This document shows positions 24,696 to 33,669 of a stretch of 33,669 bases of DNA, in pieces. The position numbers and the translations under genes were made by a program. How positions within the stretch are numbered: position 1 is the first letter of the stretch; every line of letters starts with the position of its first letter. Location: positions 1 through 33,669 of the forward strand of contig CACEYZ010000010.1 of NCBI GenBank assembly GCA_902563885.1, given 5' to 3'. The notes beneath the pieces were generated by a model. The model worked only from the letters and a program-made list of their open reading frames with translations. It searched no databases and was not told where the DNA came from. The stretch is from an uncultured SAR86 cluster bacterium (lineage in GTDB: Bacteria; Pseudomonadota; Gammaproteobacteria; Magnimaribacterales; TMED112).

Positions 24696-25588
24696 CTATT
24701 TAACTTCGCAATTAATTTAAGTGTTTTGGTATGTTCTTGCACCTTTAAAACTCCACTATATACAGCTGACTTTAAAAGAGACTTAGTTACAAACGACTTT
24801 GCCAAAATAGTAACATTGTTACAAATTTCAATATGACCAACTACAGAAACATGTCCAGCTATCTGACAATTATTGCCAATTTTCACACTTCCTGCTATAG
24901 CAGTTTGTGCAGCAATGACAGTATTTTTCCCAATAACTACATTATGCGCAATATGGATCTGATTATCTAATTTAACTCCATTTGCAATATGTGTATTTCC
25001 TAATGCTCCTCTATCTATTGTGCAATTTGCACCTATCTCTACATCATTTTCGATGATAGTTGACCCAAGTTGATAAATTTTTATCCATCTATCTGAATTT
25101 TTGTCTTTTGCAAAACCAAAGCCATCAGACCCAATAACACTTCCTGAATGTATTTCTACATCATCACCAATTCTAGTATTTGGATATATCGAAACATTAT
25201 CATGAATTTTTACATTCTTTCCAATTTCACAATTATGACCAATAGAAACATTTTCTCCGCTAATGAAATTTTCTCCTATTTCGGGCTCAGTTTTTTCAGA
25301 ACTTTGGGAAAGGTCAAAAAATAATTTTGATGCTCTAGCATAGCCAAGATATGGATCGTCAACAATTATTTGATTTTCAATTTTTACCTTTTTAGCTATT
25401 TCAGGAGAAAGTATCACTGCGCCTGCATCTTCTGAAAGTTTAGAGATGAAGCTTTCATCTTTAATAAAACAGATCTGTTCACTATTGCATTTATGTACTT
25501 CTGAGAGGTATTTAATACTTAAATCAACATTACCTTTTAATTCACCATTGATTGATGATGCGATATCTCTTAAGGTAAGAGTGGGCAT
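24692..25588 (-). CDS. lpxD: UDP-3-O-acylglucosamine N-acyltransferase
   Basis: Third lipid A step: N-acylation of UDP-3-O-acylglucosamine. N-terminal uridine-binding domain (1 to about 95: [26 protein letters not shown]), then a left-handed beta-helix of hexapeptides with [10 protein letters not shown] and [28 protein letters not shown], containing the catalytic His of the IAHN motif. At 298 residues it is shorter than E. coli LpxD (341); the C-terminal helical part is reduced. ATG start, eight bases downstream of skp. Confidence 0.96.
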   Translation of the reverse strand: MPTLTLRDIASSINGELKGNVDLSIKYLSEVHKCNSEQICFIKDESFISKLSEDAGAVILSPEIAKKVKIENQIIVDDPYLGYARASKLFFDLSQSSEKTEPEIGENFISGENVSIGHNCEIGKNVKIHDNVSIYPNTRIGDDVEIHSGSVIGSDGFGFAKDKNSDRWIKIYQLGSTIIENDVEIGANCTIDRGALGNTHIANGVKLDNQIHIAHNVVIGKNTVIAAQTAIAGSVKIGNNCQIAGHVSVVGHIEICNNVTILAKSFVTKSLLKSAVYSGVLKVQEHTKTLKLIAKLNR

Positions 25589-25596
25589 TAACTAGA

Positions 25597-26112
25597 TTAT
25601 TCTTCAGATTTTTTAGCTAACCTGACATCAAGACCTGAGGTGACATCATCTGTGATATCTAATTCTGGTTTAGCATAAAAAAGTGATTGAGGTGTAACAA
25701 CCAATTCTATTTTCTTTGCATTTATTAATTCACTTAAGACAGCTTGGAAGTCTTGCGCTAGAGCTGCGACTACGGCTTGTGCAGCTTCTTGCTGTTTGGT
25801 CTGCAATTTATTTGCTAAAAATTGAATTTCGTTTTGTTTATCTTGAATTTTCTTTTGCATATCAAGTTTCTGGTCATCAGATAATGTTTCATTATCTTTT
25901 TGAAACTTTTCAACTAACTCCTGACCCTCAGATTGAAGAAGCTCTAATCTCTCTTTGTCTGCAACAAAATCTGAGTCTTCTTCTAATTCTTTGAACGCGT
26001 CTTTAGCGTATTGTGTATTGAGCATTGCGCCTTCAGCATTTAAAACGAATGTGCCCTCGGCGTTAATACCAAGAGAAAATAAAAAGATAAATCCAATTAA
26101 TAGTTTGTTCAT
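25597..26112 (-). CDS. skp: OmpH/Skp family periplasmic chaperone
   Basis: A 171-residue protein with signal peptide MNKLLIGFIFLFSLGINA (cleavage probably after A18), a short strand, a long charged coiled-coil (about 40-125: LEEDSDFVADKERLELLQSEGQELVEKFQKD and onward, Q/K/E-rich) and a final beta segment IELVVTPQSLFYAKPELDIT, the Skp fold. It keeps unfolded outer-membrane proteins soluble for BamA, the adjacent upstream gene. Symbol assigned by family and position. Confidence 0.9.
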   Translation of the reverse strand: MNKLLIGFIFLFSLGINAEGTFVLNAEGAMLNTQYAKDAFKELEEDSDFVADKERLELLQSEGQELVEKFQKDNETLSDDQKLDMQKKIQDKQNEIQFLANKLQTKQQEAAQAVVAALAQDFQAVLSELINAKKIELVVTPQSLFYAKPELDITDDVTSGLDVRLAKKSEE

Positions 26113-26158
26113 ATAAGTTCGCTATTTTATATGACTTTTTTTGAATAATCGAGGAATT

Positions 26159-28561
26159 TTAAAACTTATTTCCTACAGTAAATTCAAACCTTTTTGTCCT
26201 GTCAAAAGGATCATTGTTGAATGGGACAGCAAAATATACGCTTATTGGACCAAATGGTGTTATAGCGCTTCCTCCTAATCCATAAGAACCCCTTAACTCT
26301 TCAACACTAGGTTCAAAACACTGATTTTGATAAGGGTAACAGTATGTAGAAAAAACATTTCCCAAATCAATAAAAAATGCTGAACGGAATTGGGATTGAT
26401 CTTCAATAAATGGGACTTTAAAAATAAGATTGAGACTTGTCTCAGTAAGCACATTCCCTCCAATTGGTCTATTTATATTATACGTGCTGTACTGATTATA
26501 GTAAGGTGTATCTGGCTCTCCATCAAAATCATTATCAATTAGTGGTGGACAATAATCCTCCGCTGATACGTATTCATAGCATGGCACCTGAGTTATTCTT
26601 GGACCAAGACTATTTGTTTCGTAGCCTTTGATTGAGTATGGACCACCTGCATAGAAATTTTCGAAGTAAGGAGGAATCTCCGTATCGCCATAAATACCTG
26701 TATAACCAAGTCTTGATGAAATTTTAAAAACAAAGTCTCCTCCTAGAGGTTGGTAAAACTCATTTCTATAATCAACGCGATAATAGTTTAAAGTTGAACC
26801 AGGAACAGTGGTTTGGAAAGATATTGAGTTTGAAGAACCTTTAGTAGGAAATATTCCCCTATTTAGAGTTACCCTTGTCCAGTAACCCTGTAATTTCAAT
26901 GTATCAAAAACACTCCCTTCTGTTTCGACAAAATCTAAAACTTCTCTAGATGTTAAAGATCCGCTTTGTAACTCTGTATGATCTGCTGAAATATTTAAAC
27001 CTAGTCTTTGAACGTCAGAAATTGGATATCCTAAATTTAATCCTAATCCATATGACTCAGTGTTATATTCTGATAGGCCAAATGATCCATAGTCAAATTC
27101 ACGATAATTTAGCGAGTATCCTCTACTTACACCATCGACTGTATAGTAAGGGTTCTCATATTGAAGAAATATATTATTGGAGTAATCACTAGTCTGTAAT
27201 CCAATACCCACAGTATTTCCACTCCCCAAAAAGTTGTTTTGCTGAACATTGAAATTAAATGAAAAGCCAAACTGAGAATAACTGAAACCACCAATAATAT
27301 TTCCATATTGTTGCTCTTCAACATCAAACACTACATCTACTTTGTCTTCCTCTCCTGGAACTGGAACTGTCTCTACGCTTACGGTTTTAAAATAACCAGT
27401 TCTTTCTAAAAAAAGCTTAGATTGTTCAATTAATTGATTTGAAGCAGGTGCTCCCTCAAACTGTCTCATTTCTCTTCTTAAAACTTCATCAGTTGTAAAA
27501 TCATTTCCACGAAATATCACCCTTCTTGTATAATTTTTTCTCCCTGGATTAAATACAAAAGTAATGTCTGTGACTTTGTCTTCTGAGCTGATAGTAGGCA
27601 CACCCTCTATTTCAGCAAATGTATAACCCTCATTACCAAGAATATTTGCAAAAAATTCTTCGTAACTTGTAATTATTGATTCTGAGTATGTAGATCCCTC
27701 TGGAATATTTAATAATTTTTCAAAAAATTCTCTTTCAAGTGGCAGCTCACCTGAAATATTTACCTCGCCAACTTTGTATTGTTCACCTTCATCGAGAATT
27801 AAAGTGATGTAAAGCTCTTCCAAATCACTACTTATTGATACCTGCGATGAATTAATACTAAATTGAAGGAATCCTCTATCTTTATAATAAGCTTCAAGAT
27901 TTTCCAAATCTGTTCTTAATTTTTCTCTAGTGTATTTATTATCTCCGGTAAAAACAGAGATAATATTTCCCTCTGAAAGTTCGAAAATATCTTTTAAATC
28001 ATTATCTGCAAATTCTTGGTTTCCAATTATTTCTATAGAAGTTATAGTTGTAGGCGAACCTTCATCTACATCTATATCTACATCGACTCTGTTTCTAGGT
28101 CTATCTACTTGATTTACTTCAACAGAAGCTCCATATCTGCCCTGCTGTGAGTACTGTGCTTGCAATCCTTTTATTATCAAATCAAGAGTAACTCTCTTTA
28201 AAACTGAACCTTCAGATACGCCTTCAGATGCTAGAGCAGCCAATAAATCTTCAGTCTTGATTGCAGAATTTCCCTCTATTTCGATACCCGATATCGTAGG
28301 CCTTTCTTGAACTTTAATAAAAATGATCTTTCCCTCTACAGAAATTTGTACGTCATCAAATTGACCTGTGTCGAAAAGTGTCTTTATAACTCTTTTATAA
28401 TCTGTTTCATCAACTTTATCTCCTATAGTTACAGGAATAGTATCTAATACACTCCCTAAGGAGACTCTTTGAAGTCCTACTAATCTGATATCCTCGACAA
28501 CTACTGGAGCTCCAAAACAAAAGCTGGATAAGAAAAGAATTATAAATCTCAGTTTATTCAA
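26159..28561 (-). CDS. bamA: Outer-membrane assembly factor BamA
   Basis: The Omp85 core of the beta-barrel assembly machine. 800 residues: signal peptide (MNKLRFIILFLSSFCFGAP), five POTRA domains (about 21-420, with VVEDIRLVGLQRVS opening the first), and a C-terminal 16-strand barrel ending in EFTVGNKF with the terminal Phe expected of outer-membrane proteins. The conserved loop-6 VRGF/Y motif reads IKGY at 644-647, so the arginine is lysine. It overlaps rseP by four bases and precedes skp by 46 bases, which contain no evident terminator. Confidence 0.97.
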   Translation of the reverse strand: MNKLRFIILFLSSFCFGAPVVVEDIRLVGLQRVSLGSVLDTIPVTIGDKVDETDYKRVIKTLFDTGQFDDVQISVEGKIIFIKVQERPTISGIEIEGNSAIKTEDLLAALASEGVSEGSVLKRVTLDLIIKGLQAQYSQQGRYGASVEVNQVDRPRNRVDVDIDVDEGSPTTITSIEIIGNQEFADNDLKDIFELSEGNIISVFTGDNKYTREKLRTDLENLEAYYKDRGFLQFSINSSQVSISSDLEELYITLILDEGEQYKVGEVNISGELPLEREFFEKLLNIPEGSTYSESIITSYEEFFANILGNEGYTFAEIEGVPTISSEDKVTDITFVFNPGRKNYTRRVIFRGNDFTTDEVLRREMRQFEGAPASNQLIEQSKLFLERTGYFKTVSVETVPVPGEEDKVDVVFDVEEQQYGNIIGGFSYSQFGFSFNFNVQQNNFLGSGNTVGIGLQTSDYSNNIFLQYENPYYTVDGVSRGYSLNYREFDYGSFGLSEYNTESYGLGLNLGYPISDVQRLGLNISADHTELQSGSLTSREVLDFVETEGSVFDTLKLQGYWTRVTLNRGIFPTKGSSNSISFQTTVPGSTLNYYRVDYRNEFYQPLGGDFVFKISSRLGYTGIYGDTEIPPYFENFYAGGPYSIKGYETNSLGPRITQVPCYEYVSAEDYCPPLIDNDFDGEPDTPYYNQYSTYNINRPIGGNVLTETSLNLIFKVPFIEDQSQFRSAFFIDLGNVFSTYCYPYQNQCFEPSVEELRGSYGLGGSAITPFGPISVYFAVPFNNDPFDRTKRFEFTVGNKF

Positions 28562-29838
28562 AATATTCTCATTAAATCGTTGTAAACAACAAATATAAAC
28601 AAAGCAAGGATAAACATATAGCTTAGATTAAAAAGAGCAACTTTTAGTTTCATATTTATTGGTGTACCTATTACTTCCTCAAATAAGATAAACAAAAATT
28701 GACCACCGTCAAGCATTGGAAGTGGCAATAGATTAAATGCCCCAAGACTTATACTTAAAATAGCAGTTAGAAGCAGGAAGGGTATTAAACCAGAACTTAA
28801 AGAATCGCCGGCAACTTTAGCAATTCCAACCGGCCCACTTAAATTTTCTACACCCAAATTGCCAGTGATCATTTTTGCAAGAAACTTAAAGGTATTCACT
28901 ATCCAAAATAAAGTTTGATCCCATCCATATCTTAAAGAATCTATAAAATTGTTACTTTCAGGACTTAAAGCAATGCCATAAAATTCTTCTTGCCCAATAC
29001 TCGGTAAAGAAAGAAACAAAATTTCTCCATCTCTTTCTATTTGTAATGATTTTTGCTTTTTATTTTGTAAAAGATTATTTAGTTGTGATAAAGAGAGCAC
29101 TTCGAGATTATTTAAAACATTAATTTTATCGCCATCTTTTAAACCATATTCTTCAGCGATACTTCCTTGTGCAATTGATCCAATTATTGGAGAGTAATCA
29201 TTAAAAGCTTCTATTGAAAAATATGCCGATGGAGCCTGTTCATCGGAAAATGCTAAGTCCTTAACCTCCTCTTGAAAAGTTTTATACGAGCCGCTTGTAT
29301 AGTCATAAACGTTAAATACAATGTTCCCCGTAAAACCAGACAAGTTTAGAAGACTTATTTCAAAATCTTGTACATTTTTAATAGATCTGTCATTTACTGA
29401 AATAACTTTAAAATATTGCTCTCCATCAATCTTATTAAATTTTGCGGTTAATACATCTGGTTGTTTAGGTATAAAAAGCGCGACAAACGAAAAAATTACA
29501 AATGAAAGTATGAAATTAAATATGGGCCCAGCCAATGTAACTAACATTTTTTCTGGTGCTGGACGATTTGCCAAAACAAATTTTTTTTCTGTTTCTGATA
29601 GTTTTTTGTAATTCTCTACGTCATGAGGGTCATGAAATGCAACATACCCACCAAAAGGAATTGAAGAAAGTGAAAAGCGAACATTATCTTTGTTTTTCCA
29701 GGTAAAAATATCTGGACCAAAGCCGATACTAAATTTTAAAATTTTAATTTTAAAGAATCGCGCCACTGAATAATGACCGTACTCGTGGAATGTTACCAGT
29801 ATTAAGAAGAGAATTATTGCCCCAAAAATTGTTGTCAT
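28558..29838 (-). CDS. rseP: Site-2 protease RseP
   Basis: Membrane metalloprotease that cleaves anti-sigma factor (RseA) in the envelope stress response and trims signal peptides. 426 residues: zinc motif HEYGH (H18, E19, H22) in the first helix, FGFGPDI/IPFGGYVAFHD region, a PDZ region (about 215-290; IIGSIAQGSIAEEYGLKDGDKI), and the C-terminal LDGGQ motif (PMLDGGQFLF) supplying the third ligand. It follows dxr by two bases and overlaps bamA by four, consistent with shared control of envelope biogenesis. Confidence 0.95.
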   Translation of the reverse strand: MTTIFGAIILFLILVTFHEYGHYSVARFFKIKILKFSIGFGPDIFTWKNKDNVRFSLSSIPFGGYVAFHDPHDVENYKKLSETEKKFVLANRPAPEKMLVTLAGPIFNFILSFVIFSFVALFIPKQPDVLTAKFNKIDGEQYFKVISVNDRSIKNVQDFEISLLNLSGFTGNIVFNVYDYTSGSYKTFQEEVKDLAFSDEQAPSAYFSIEAFNDYSPIIGSIAQGSIAEEYGLKDGDKINVLNNLEVLSLSQLNNLLQNKKQKSLQIERDGEILFLSLPSIGQEEFYGIALSPESNNFIDSLRYGWDQTLFWIVNTFKFLAKMITGNLGVENLSGPVGIAKVAGDSLSSGLIPFLLLTAILSISLGAFNLLPLPMLDGGQFLFILFEEVIGTPINMKLKVALFNLSYMFILALFIFVVYNDLMRIF

Positions 29839-29840
29839 AT

Positions 29841-30977
29841 TTAATTTAATTTCTCAATTATTTCCTTATGTGCCGACCTAAGGTCATCTAATGTATTTAA
29901 TTCTTTTTTTTCAAAATTAAAATAGTTGTTATAAATAAATTCATAAATATCTCCAAATTTAATTTGATTTTTTAAAAAATTATTTACAGCTATCTGATTC
30001 AGTGTTGCAAAAATAAGTCCCCTATTGCCTCCAAGATTCATAATCTCCCTAGTTATTTTTAATAATTCTTTTCTATCTTCAGGAAAGAATTTTAATTGTA
30101 AGTTTATTTCTTCTTCAAACATATTTAACGAAAATTTATTTCTTACTGCATCTGATCTGCTATCCAGCAGTCCATATGAAAGTGGAATAATCATACTTGG
30201 TTTTGATAATTGGGCCTCCACAGAGCCATCGTTTAATTCAATCAATGAATGAATAATGCTTTGGGGTTGAATTAATATGTCTAATTTTTCAGGTTCTAAA
30301 TCAAAAAGAAATTTTGCCTCGATTAGTTCAAAGCATTTATTTGTAAGAGTAGCAGAGTCAATTGTAATCTTATCGCCCATTTTCCATGTTGGATGCTTGA
30401 GAGCATCAACTGCTTTTTTATTTTTTATTTGTTCTAGATTTTGTCCTAAAAAAGGTCCGCCTGAAGCTGTTATAAAGATCTTTTTTATATCATTTTTATT
30501 TAAACTCCCAAGAGATGAATAAAGTGAAAAGTGTTCTGAATCAATTGGAATCAATTCTGTTCCAGATGAGGAAACTGTATCCATTATAAATTTACCAAAA
30601 ACAACTAATGATTCCTTATTTGCTAGTAAAAGTTTTTTTCCTGATTTTGCTGCCGCAATTGTGAGTTCAAGAGCCTCATAAGAACTTACAGCTGATAAGA
30701 AAATATCACTTGGGCTGTTCTCTATTCTCTCAGCAACACTTTCAATACAATCAAGAACCTCGACATTTAGTTCGAGATTTTTAAATTCTTTTTTCGCCTT
30801 CTCACAAGAAAAATAAATAGATTTTGGATTAAATTCCCTTACAACACTTTCCGCAAGATTAATATTTTTATCACAAACAAAAATATCAAATTCAAATTGG
30901 TTTTTATAAGATTTAAGGATATCTAAGGCTTGAGTGCCTAAATTCCCTGTAAAACCGAAAATTGAAATTTTCTTCAT
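29841..30977 (-). CDS. dxr: 1-deoxy-D-xylulose 5-phosphate reductoisomerase
   Basis: Second step of the MEP isoprenoid pathway. 378 residues with the NADPH site GFTGNLGTQALDI (usual GSTGSIG, slightly altered), LLANKESLVVFG, substrate and metal residues PIDSEHFS, ITASGGPF, HPTWKMGDKITIDSATLTNK and the ELIEAK motif. The C-terminal domain is helical and AT-coded. It overlaps uppS by four bases. cdsA, often next to it, is not here. Confidence 0.96.
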   Translation of the reverse strand: MKKISIFGFTGNLGTQALDILKSYKNQFEFDIFVCDKNINLAESVVREFNPKSIYFSCEKAKKEFKNLELNVEVLDCIESVAERIENSPSDIFLSAVSSYEALELTIAAAKSGKKLLLANKESLVVFGKFIMDTVSSSGTELIPIDSEHFSLYSSLGSLNKNDIKKIFITASGGPFLGQNLEQIKNKKAVDALKHPTWKMGDKITIDSATLTNKCFELIEAKFLFDLEPEKLDILIQPQSIIHSLIELNDGSVEAQLSKPSMIIPLSYGLLDSRSDAVRNKFSLNMFEEEINLQLKFFPEDRKELLKITREIMNLGGNRGLIFATLNQIAVNNFLKNQIKFGDIYEFIYNNYFNFEKKELNTLDDLRSAHKEIIEKLN

Positions 30978-31642
30978 TTTCCAAACCTTCTTTGCCTTGT
31001 TTTAAAATCATCAAGAACAGCATTGAAGTCTTCGGCATTGAAATCAGGCCATAATTTATCAGAAAAGAAGAGCTCAGAATATCCAATGTTAGGTAGCAAA
31101 AAGTTACTCACTCTTTTTTCTCCTCCTGTTCTAATAAATATTTCTACTTCCTCACCTTTAAGTTCCGTAAATTTTAAAAAGTTTTTAGCATTTATAGTTT
31201 CACCCTTTTCAGACATTTTTTTTAATGCATTTACAATATCCCACACGCCTCCATAATTTAGAGCAATTACAAGAGTAAAATCAGAGAAATTTTTTGTAGA
31301 TTTTATACACCTATCAACCTCTTCTTTTGCTTTTTCTGGTATTGAATTAAGGTCTCCAATAAACTCCATTCGAACCTCATTCTTAATAATTTCATCTAAC
31401 TTCACCTCGGTACCAAAGCTTATCAAGTTCATCAATGAGTTAACTTCAAATTTTTCTCTGGACCAGTTTTCTGATGAAAAAGCATAAACAATTAGTTTTT
31501 TTACTTTCTTTTTTTTTGCCTCTTTTGTTATTTCTACAAGAGTTTGAACACCTTTGCGATGCCCCAACGAGAATGGTAAATTATTTTGTCTAGCCCATCT
31601 TCTATTACCATCCATTACGATAGCTACGGTTTTTACTGACAC
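30974..31642 (-). CDS. uppS: Undecaprenyl diphosphate synthase (cis-prenyltransferase)
   Basis: Makes the C55 carrier for peptidoglycan and polysaccharide synthesis. 222 residues, somewhat short (E. coli 253). Motif I MDGNRRWA with catalytic D11, LGHRKGVQTL, AFSSENWSR, ALNYGG, IRTGGEKRVSNFLLPNIGYSELFF (the usual 'RISNF' read RVSNF) and LWPDF. It starts two bases after frr ends, on the minus strand. Confidence 0.96.
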   Translation of the reverse strand: MSVKTVAIVMDGNRRWARQNNLPFSLGHRKGVQTLVEITKEAKKKKVKKLIVYAFSSENWSREKFEVNSLMNLISFGTEVKLDEIIKNEVRMEFIGDLNSIPEKAKEEVDRCIKSTKNFSDFTLVIALNYGGVWDIVNALKKMSEKGETINAKNFLKFTELKGEEVEIFIRTGGEKRVSNFLLPNIGYSELFFSDKLWPDFNAEDFNAVLDDFKTRQRRFGK

Positions 31643-31644
31643 AA

Positions 31645-32208
31645 CTAAATTGTAAGGAGATCTTTTTCTTTTGACTCCAATGACTGATCAACTAAATTAA
31701 TATATTTTTCAGTTATTTCTTGAATATCTTTCTCTGAATCAGATATATCGTCCTCAGTTAACTCTCCTCCTTTTTCTAAATTCTTCATCGAGGTCATTGC
31801 ATCTCTTCTAATGTTTCTAATAGCTACTCTTCCGTTTTCTGCTTCTCCTTTTGCTTTCTTAATTAAATCTTTTCTTGATTCTTCTGTAAGTGGTGGCATG
31901 ATAATTCTTATTACCTCACCAGCAACGGTTGGATTTATACCTAGATCAGACTTTTGTATTGCTTTATCAATTTCTTGAACTAACCCCTTATCCCAAGGTG
32001 TTAAAGAAAGAGTTTTTGAATCTTCGACTGTAATTGAACAGCATTGATTTAATGGTGTGTCTACTCCATAGTAATCAACCATAATGCCATCCAACATATT
32101 TGGATTAGCCCTTCCAGTTCTTATTTTTTGTATGGATTCTTTGAAATTCTTAAGGGATGAACCCATACGTGTCTCACAATCATTTAAAATGTTTTCGTAT
32201 TTATCCAT
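31645..32208 (-). CDS. frr: Ribosome recycling factor
   Basis: Splits post-termination ribosomes with EF-G. 187 residues, near the standard 185. Conserved [19 protein letters not shown], the beta domain around [19 protein letters not shown], and [21 protein letters not shown]; the three-helix bundle is complete. It overlaps pyrH by eight bases (start within the pyrH tail). Confidence 0.97.
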   Translation of the reverse strand: MDKYENILNDCETRMGSSLKNFKESIQKIRTGRANPNMLDGIMVDYYGVDTPLNQCCSITVEDSKTLSLTPWDKGLVQEIDKAIQKSDLGINPTVAGEVIRIIMPPLTEESRKDLIKKAKGEAENGRVAIRNIRRDAMTSMKNLEKGGELTEDDISDSEKDIQEITEKYINLVDQSLESKEKDLLTI

Positions 32209-32920
32209 TGCTAATTAATGTACCTAATTTCTTTCCATTTACTATATCAAGTAAACCACCTTCTTTCTTGAAGTTGAATACTTTAATCTTTAAATTATTT
32301 ACCCTAGCTAAAGTTAATGCTGTTGTATCCATAACTTTTAATTTTTTATCTATCGCATCATCAAAGGTTAAAGATGGGTAAAACTCCGCATCTTTATTTA
32401 AATTTGGATCGTCAGAATATACTCCATCAACTTTTGTCGCTTTTAACATTAAGTCTGCTCCAATCTCAATCCCTCTAAGACAAGCAGCAGTATCAGTTGT
32501 AAAAAAGGGATTTCCTGTTCCGGCAGTAAAAATTACAACAAAACCAGCTTCGAGAAGTTGCGTTGCTATCCTCCTATCGAAATGTTCAACTATTCCAGGC
32601 ATAGGAATAGCAGACATAACTCTAGTTTTTATTCCATCTCTTTCTAAGGCATCTCTTAAAGCTATGCCATTCATAACTGTTGCCAACATTCCCATGTGAT
32701 CTCCAGCTACTCTATCCATTCCATCCTGATTGAGCTTTTCACCTCTGAAAAGGTTTCCTCCACCTATAACCAATCCTACGCAAACTCCTTTATCGACAAT
32801 GCTTTTTATCTCTTTAGACATAAAATGAAGAACCTTTGGATCGATTCCCTGATCCTCATCTCCCGCTACTGCTTCACCGCTATATTTAAGAAGTATCCTT
32901 TGATATATTTGGGAGCTCAC
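32201..32920 (-). CDS. pyrH: UMP kinase
   Basis: Phosphorylates UMP to UDP; hexameric amino acid kinase family. 239 residues (E. coli 241). Motifs: [62 protein letters not shown] and [13 protein letters not shown]. It overlaps tsf by four bases. Confidence 0.97.
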   Translation of the reverse strand: MSSQIYQRILLKYSGEAVAGDEDQGIDPKVLHFMSKEIKSIVDKGVCVGLVIGGGNLFRGEKLNQDGMDRVAGDHMGMLATVMNGIALRDALERDGIKTRVMSAIPMPGIVEHFDRRIATQLLEAGFVVIFTAGTGNPFFTTDTAACLRGIEIGADLMLKATKVDGVYSDDPNLNKDAEFYPSLTFDDAIDKKLKVMDTTALTLARVNNLKIKVFNFKKEGGLLDIVNGKKLGTLISNG

Positions 32921-33669
32921 TCACCAACCTTTTTTCTGAGAAAACCTAAAATTTTGTTATCAGTAAGAAGATCTTTTATTTTAGAATCAGGATTTTTAAT
33001 AAAAGCCTGCTCTGTAAGAGAATTTTCATCTTTAAATTTTTTGAGCTTGCCCATTACAATTTTTTCTTTGATTTCATCAGGCTTTTTTTCATTTTCTATT
33101 GTGGCTAGAGCAATTTCTTTTTCTTTATCTAAGATCTGTTGATCTATCTCATCAGGATAAATAGCTAGAGGAGCATTTGCTGAAACTTGCATAGCAATAT
33201 CTTTTCCAAGTTCATCATCGTTTTTTTCAAGATGTACTAAAGAAGCAAGCTTATTATCAGAGTGAACATATATGTAAACAGAATCATTTTCTGAGGTGAT
33301 TTTTTTAAAATAGGAAATTTTTATGTTTTCTCCAATTTTTTGAATAATTTCCAAGGTTTTATCATTAAACTTTTTTTGTAAATCCTCTAAATCATTTAGC
33401 TTATTACTTTCACAAAACTCTTTTAATTCTGTAAGAAATTTTTTGAATTCTTGATCATTTGCCGCAAAATCTGTTTCAGTATTTACTTCGATTAAGAAAT
33501 AATTACTTGAGCTGCCTCCAGCAACTATAGCTCCCTCATTAGTTGCTCTCGTAGATTTTTTTTCGGCTTTAATAATACTTTTTTTTCTGAGTATCTCTAT
33601 TGCTTTCTCTATATCACCATTCGCCTCACTTAAGGCATCTTTACAGTCCATCATTGAAATGCCTGTCCT
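32917..33669 (-). CDS. tsf: Elongation factor Ts, 5' end outside the window
   Basis: Nucleotide exchange factor for EF-Tu. The frame is open to the window edge: five codons precede the first ATG in view and read RTGIS before [16 protein letters not shown], matching the E. coli RTGAGMMDCKKAL segment, so about 15 N-terminal residues are missing. The N-terminal UBA-like domain, the core TDF motif ([11 protein letters not shown]) and the C-terminal subdomain ([14 protein letters not shown]) are present. Upstream gene expected: rpsB. Confidence 0.96.
   Translation of the reverse strand, partial: RTGISMMDCKDALSEANGDIEKAIEILRKKSIIKAEKKSTRATNEGAIVAGGSSSNYFLIEVNTETDFAANDQEFKKFLTELKEFCESNKLNDLEDLQKKFNDKTLEIIQKIGENIKISYFKKITSENDSVYIYVHSDNKLASLVHLEKNDDELGKDIAMQVSANAPLAIYPDEIDQQILDKEKEIALATIENEKKPDEIKEKIVMGKLKKFKDENSLTEQAFIKNPDSKIKDLLTDNKILGFLRKKVGE

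Overview
The window looks like chromosome from an AT-rich, streamlined marine gammaproteobacterium; a SAR86-like lineage would fit, but this is inferred from composition and gene order, not proven. The pepA-holC-valS order, divergent from lptF-lptG, and the tsf-pyrH-frr-uppS-dxr-rseP-bamA-skp-lpxD-fabZ-lpxA-lpxB-rnhB-dnaE-accA-tilS order are both typical of Gammaproteobacteria. Intergenic gaps are mostly a few bases, neighbouring genes often overlap by 1-20 bases, and three convergent pairs overlap at their 3' ends.

Layout. Positions 1-1100 hold the 3' part of a secreted or surface FG-GAP/VCBS-like repeat protein. Positions 1102-4940 hold a POT peptide transporter, an RDD membrane protein and lptG/lptF (LPS export). 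Positions 4969-9730 hold a rightward run: pepA, holC, valS and an SDR oxidoreductase. ValS stops about 200 residues early compared with the family. Positions 9717-10886 hold an unrecognised leftward gene.

Positions 10887-14280 are the accessory part. A roughly 320-base non-coding stretch carries a candidate promoter, several hairpins and a 21-codon leucine-rich hydrophobic peptide gene with a strong Shine-Dalgarno. It is followed by a rightward three-gene operon: a Cas4/RecB-type nuclease with four cysteines, an 88-aa unknown and a PD-(D/E)xK endonuclease candidate. Facing it is a C5-cytosine DNA methyltransferase translationally coupled to elaA. The last two genes look like a type II restriction-modification pair.

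From 15215 to the right edge everything is on the minus strand in one nearly gapless series. Read in transcription order it covers translation (tsf, frr), UMP kinase (pyrH), isoprenoid carrier synthesis (uppS, dxr), envelope proteolysis and outer-membrane assembly (rseP, bamA, skp), lipid A and fatty acid synthesis (lpxD, fabZ, lpxA, lpxB), RNA/DNA maintenance (rnhB, dnaE), malonyl-CoA synthesis (accA), tRNA-Ile modification (tilS), a crotonase and rimI. cdsA, usually between uppS and dxr/rseP, is absent from the cluster.

Most worth a second look: the structured leader with its mini-ORF upstream of the nuclease operon, the short ValRS, the altered GRG motif in RNase HII, the IKGY in place of VRGF/Y in BamA, and the restriction-modification island with its extra nuclease and small protein.
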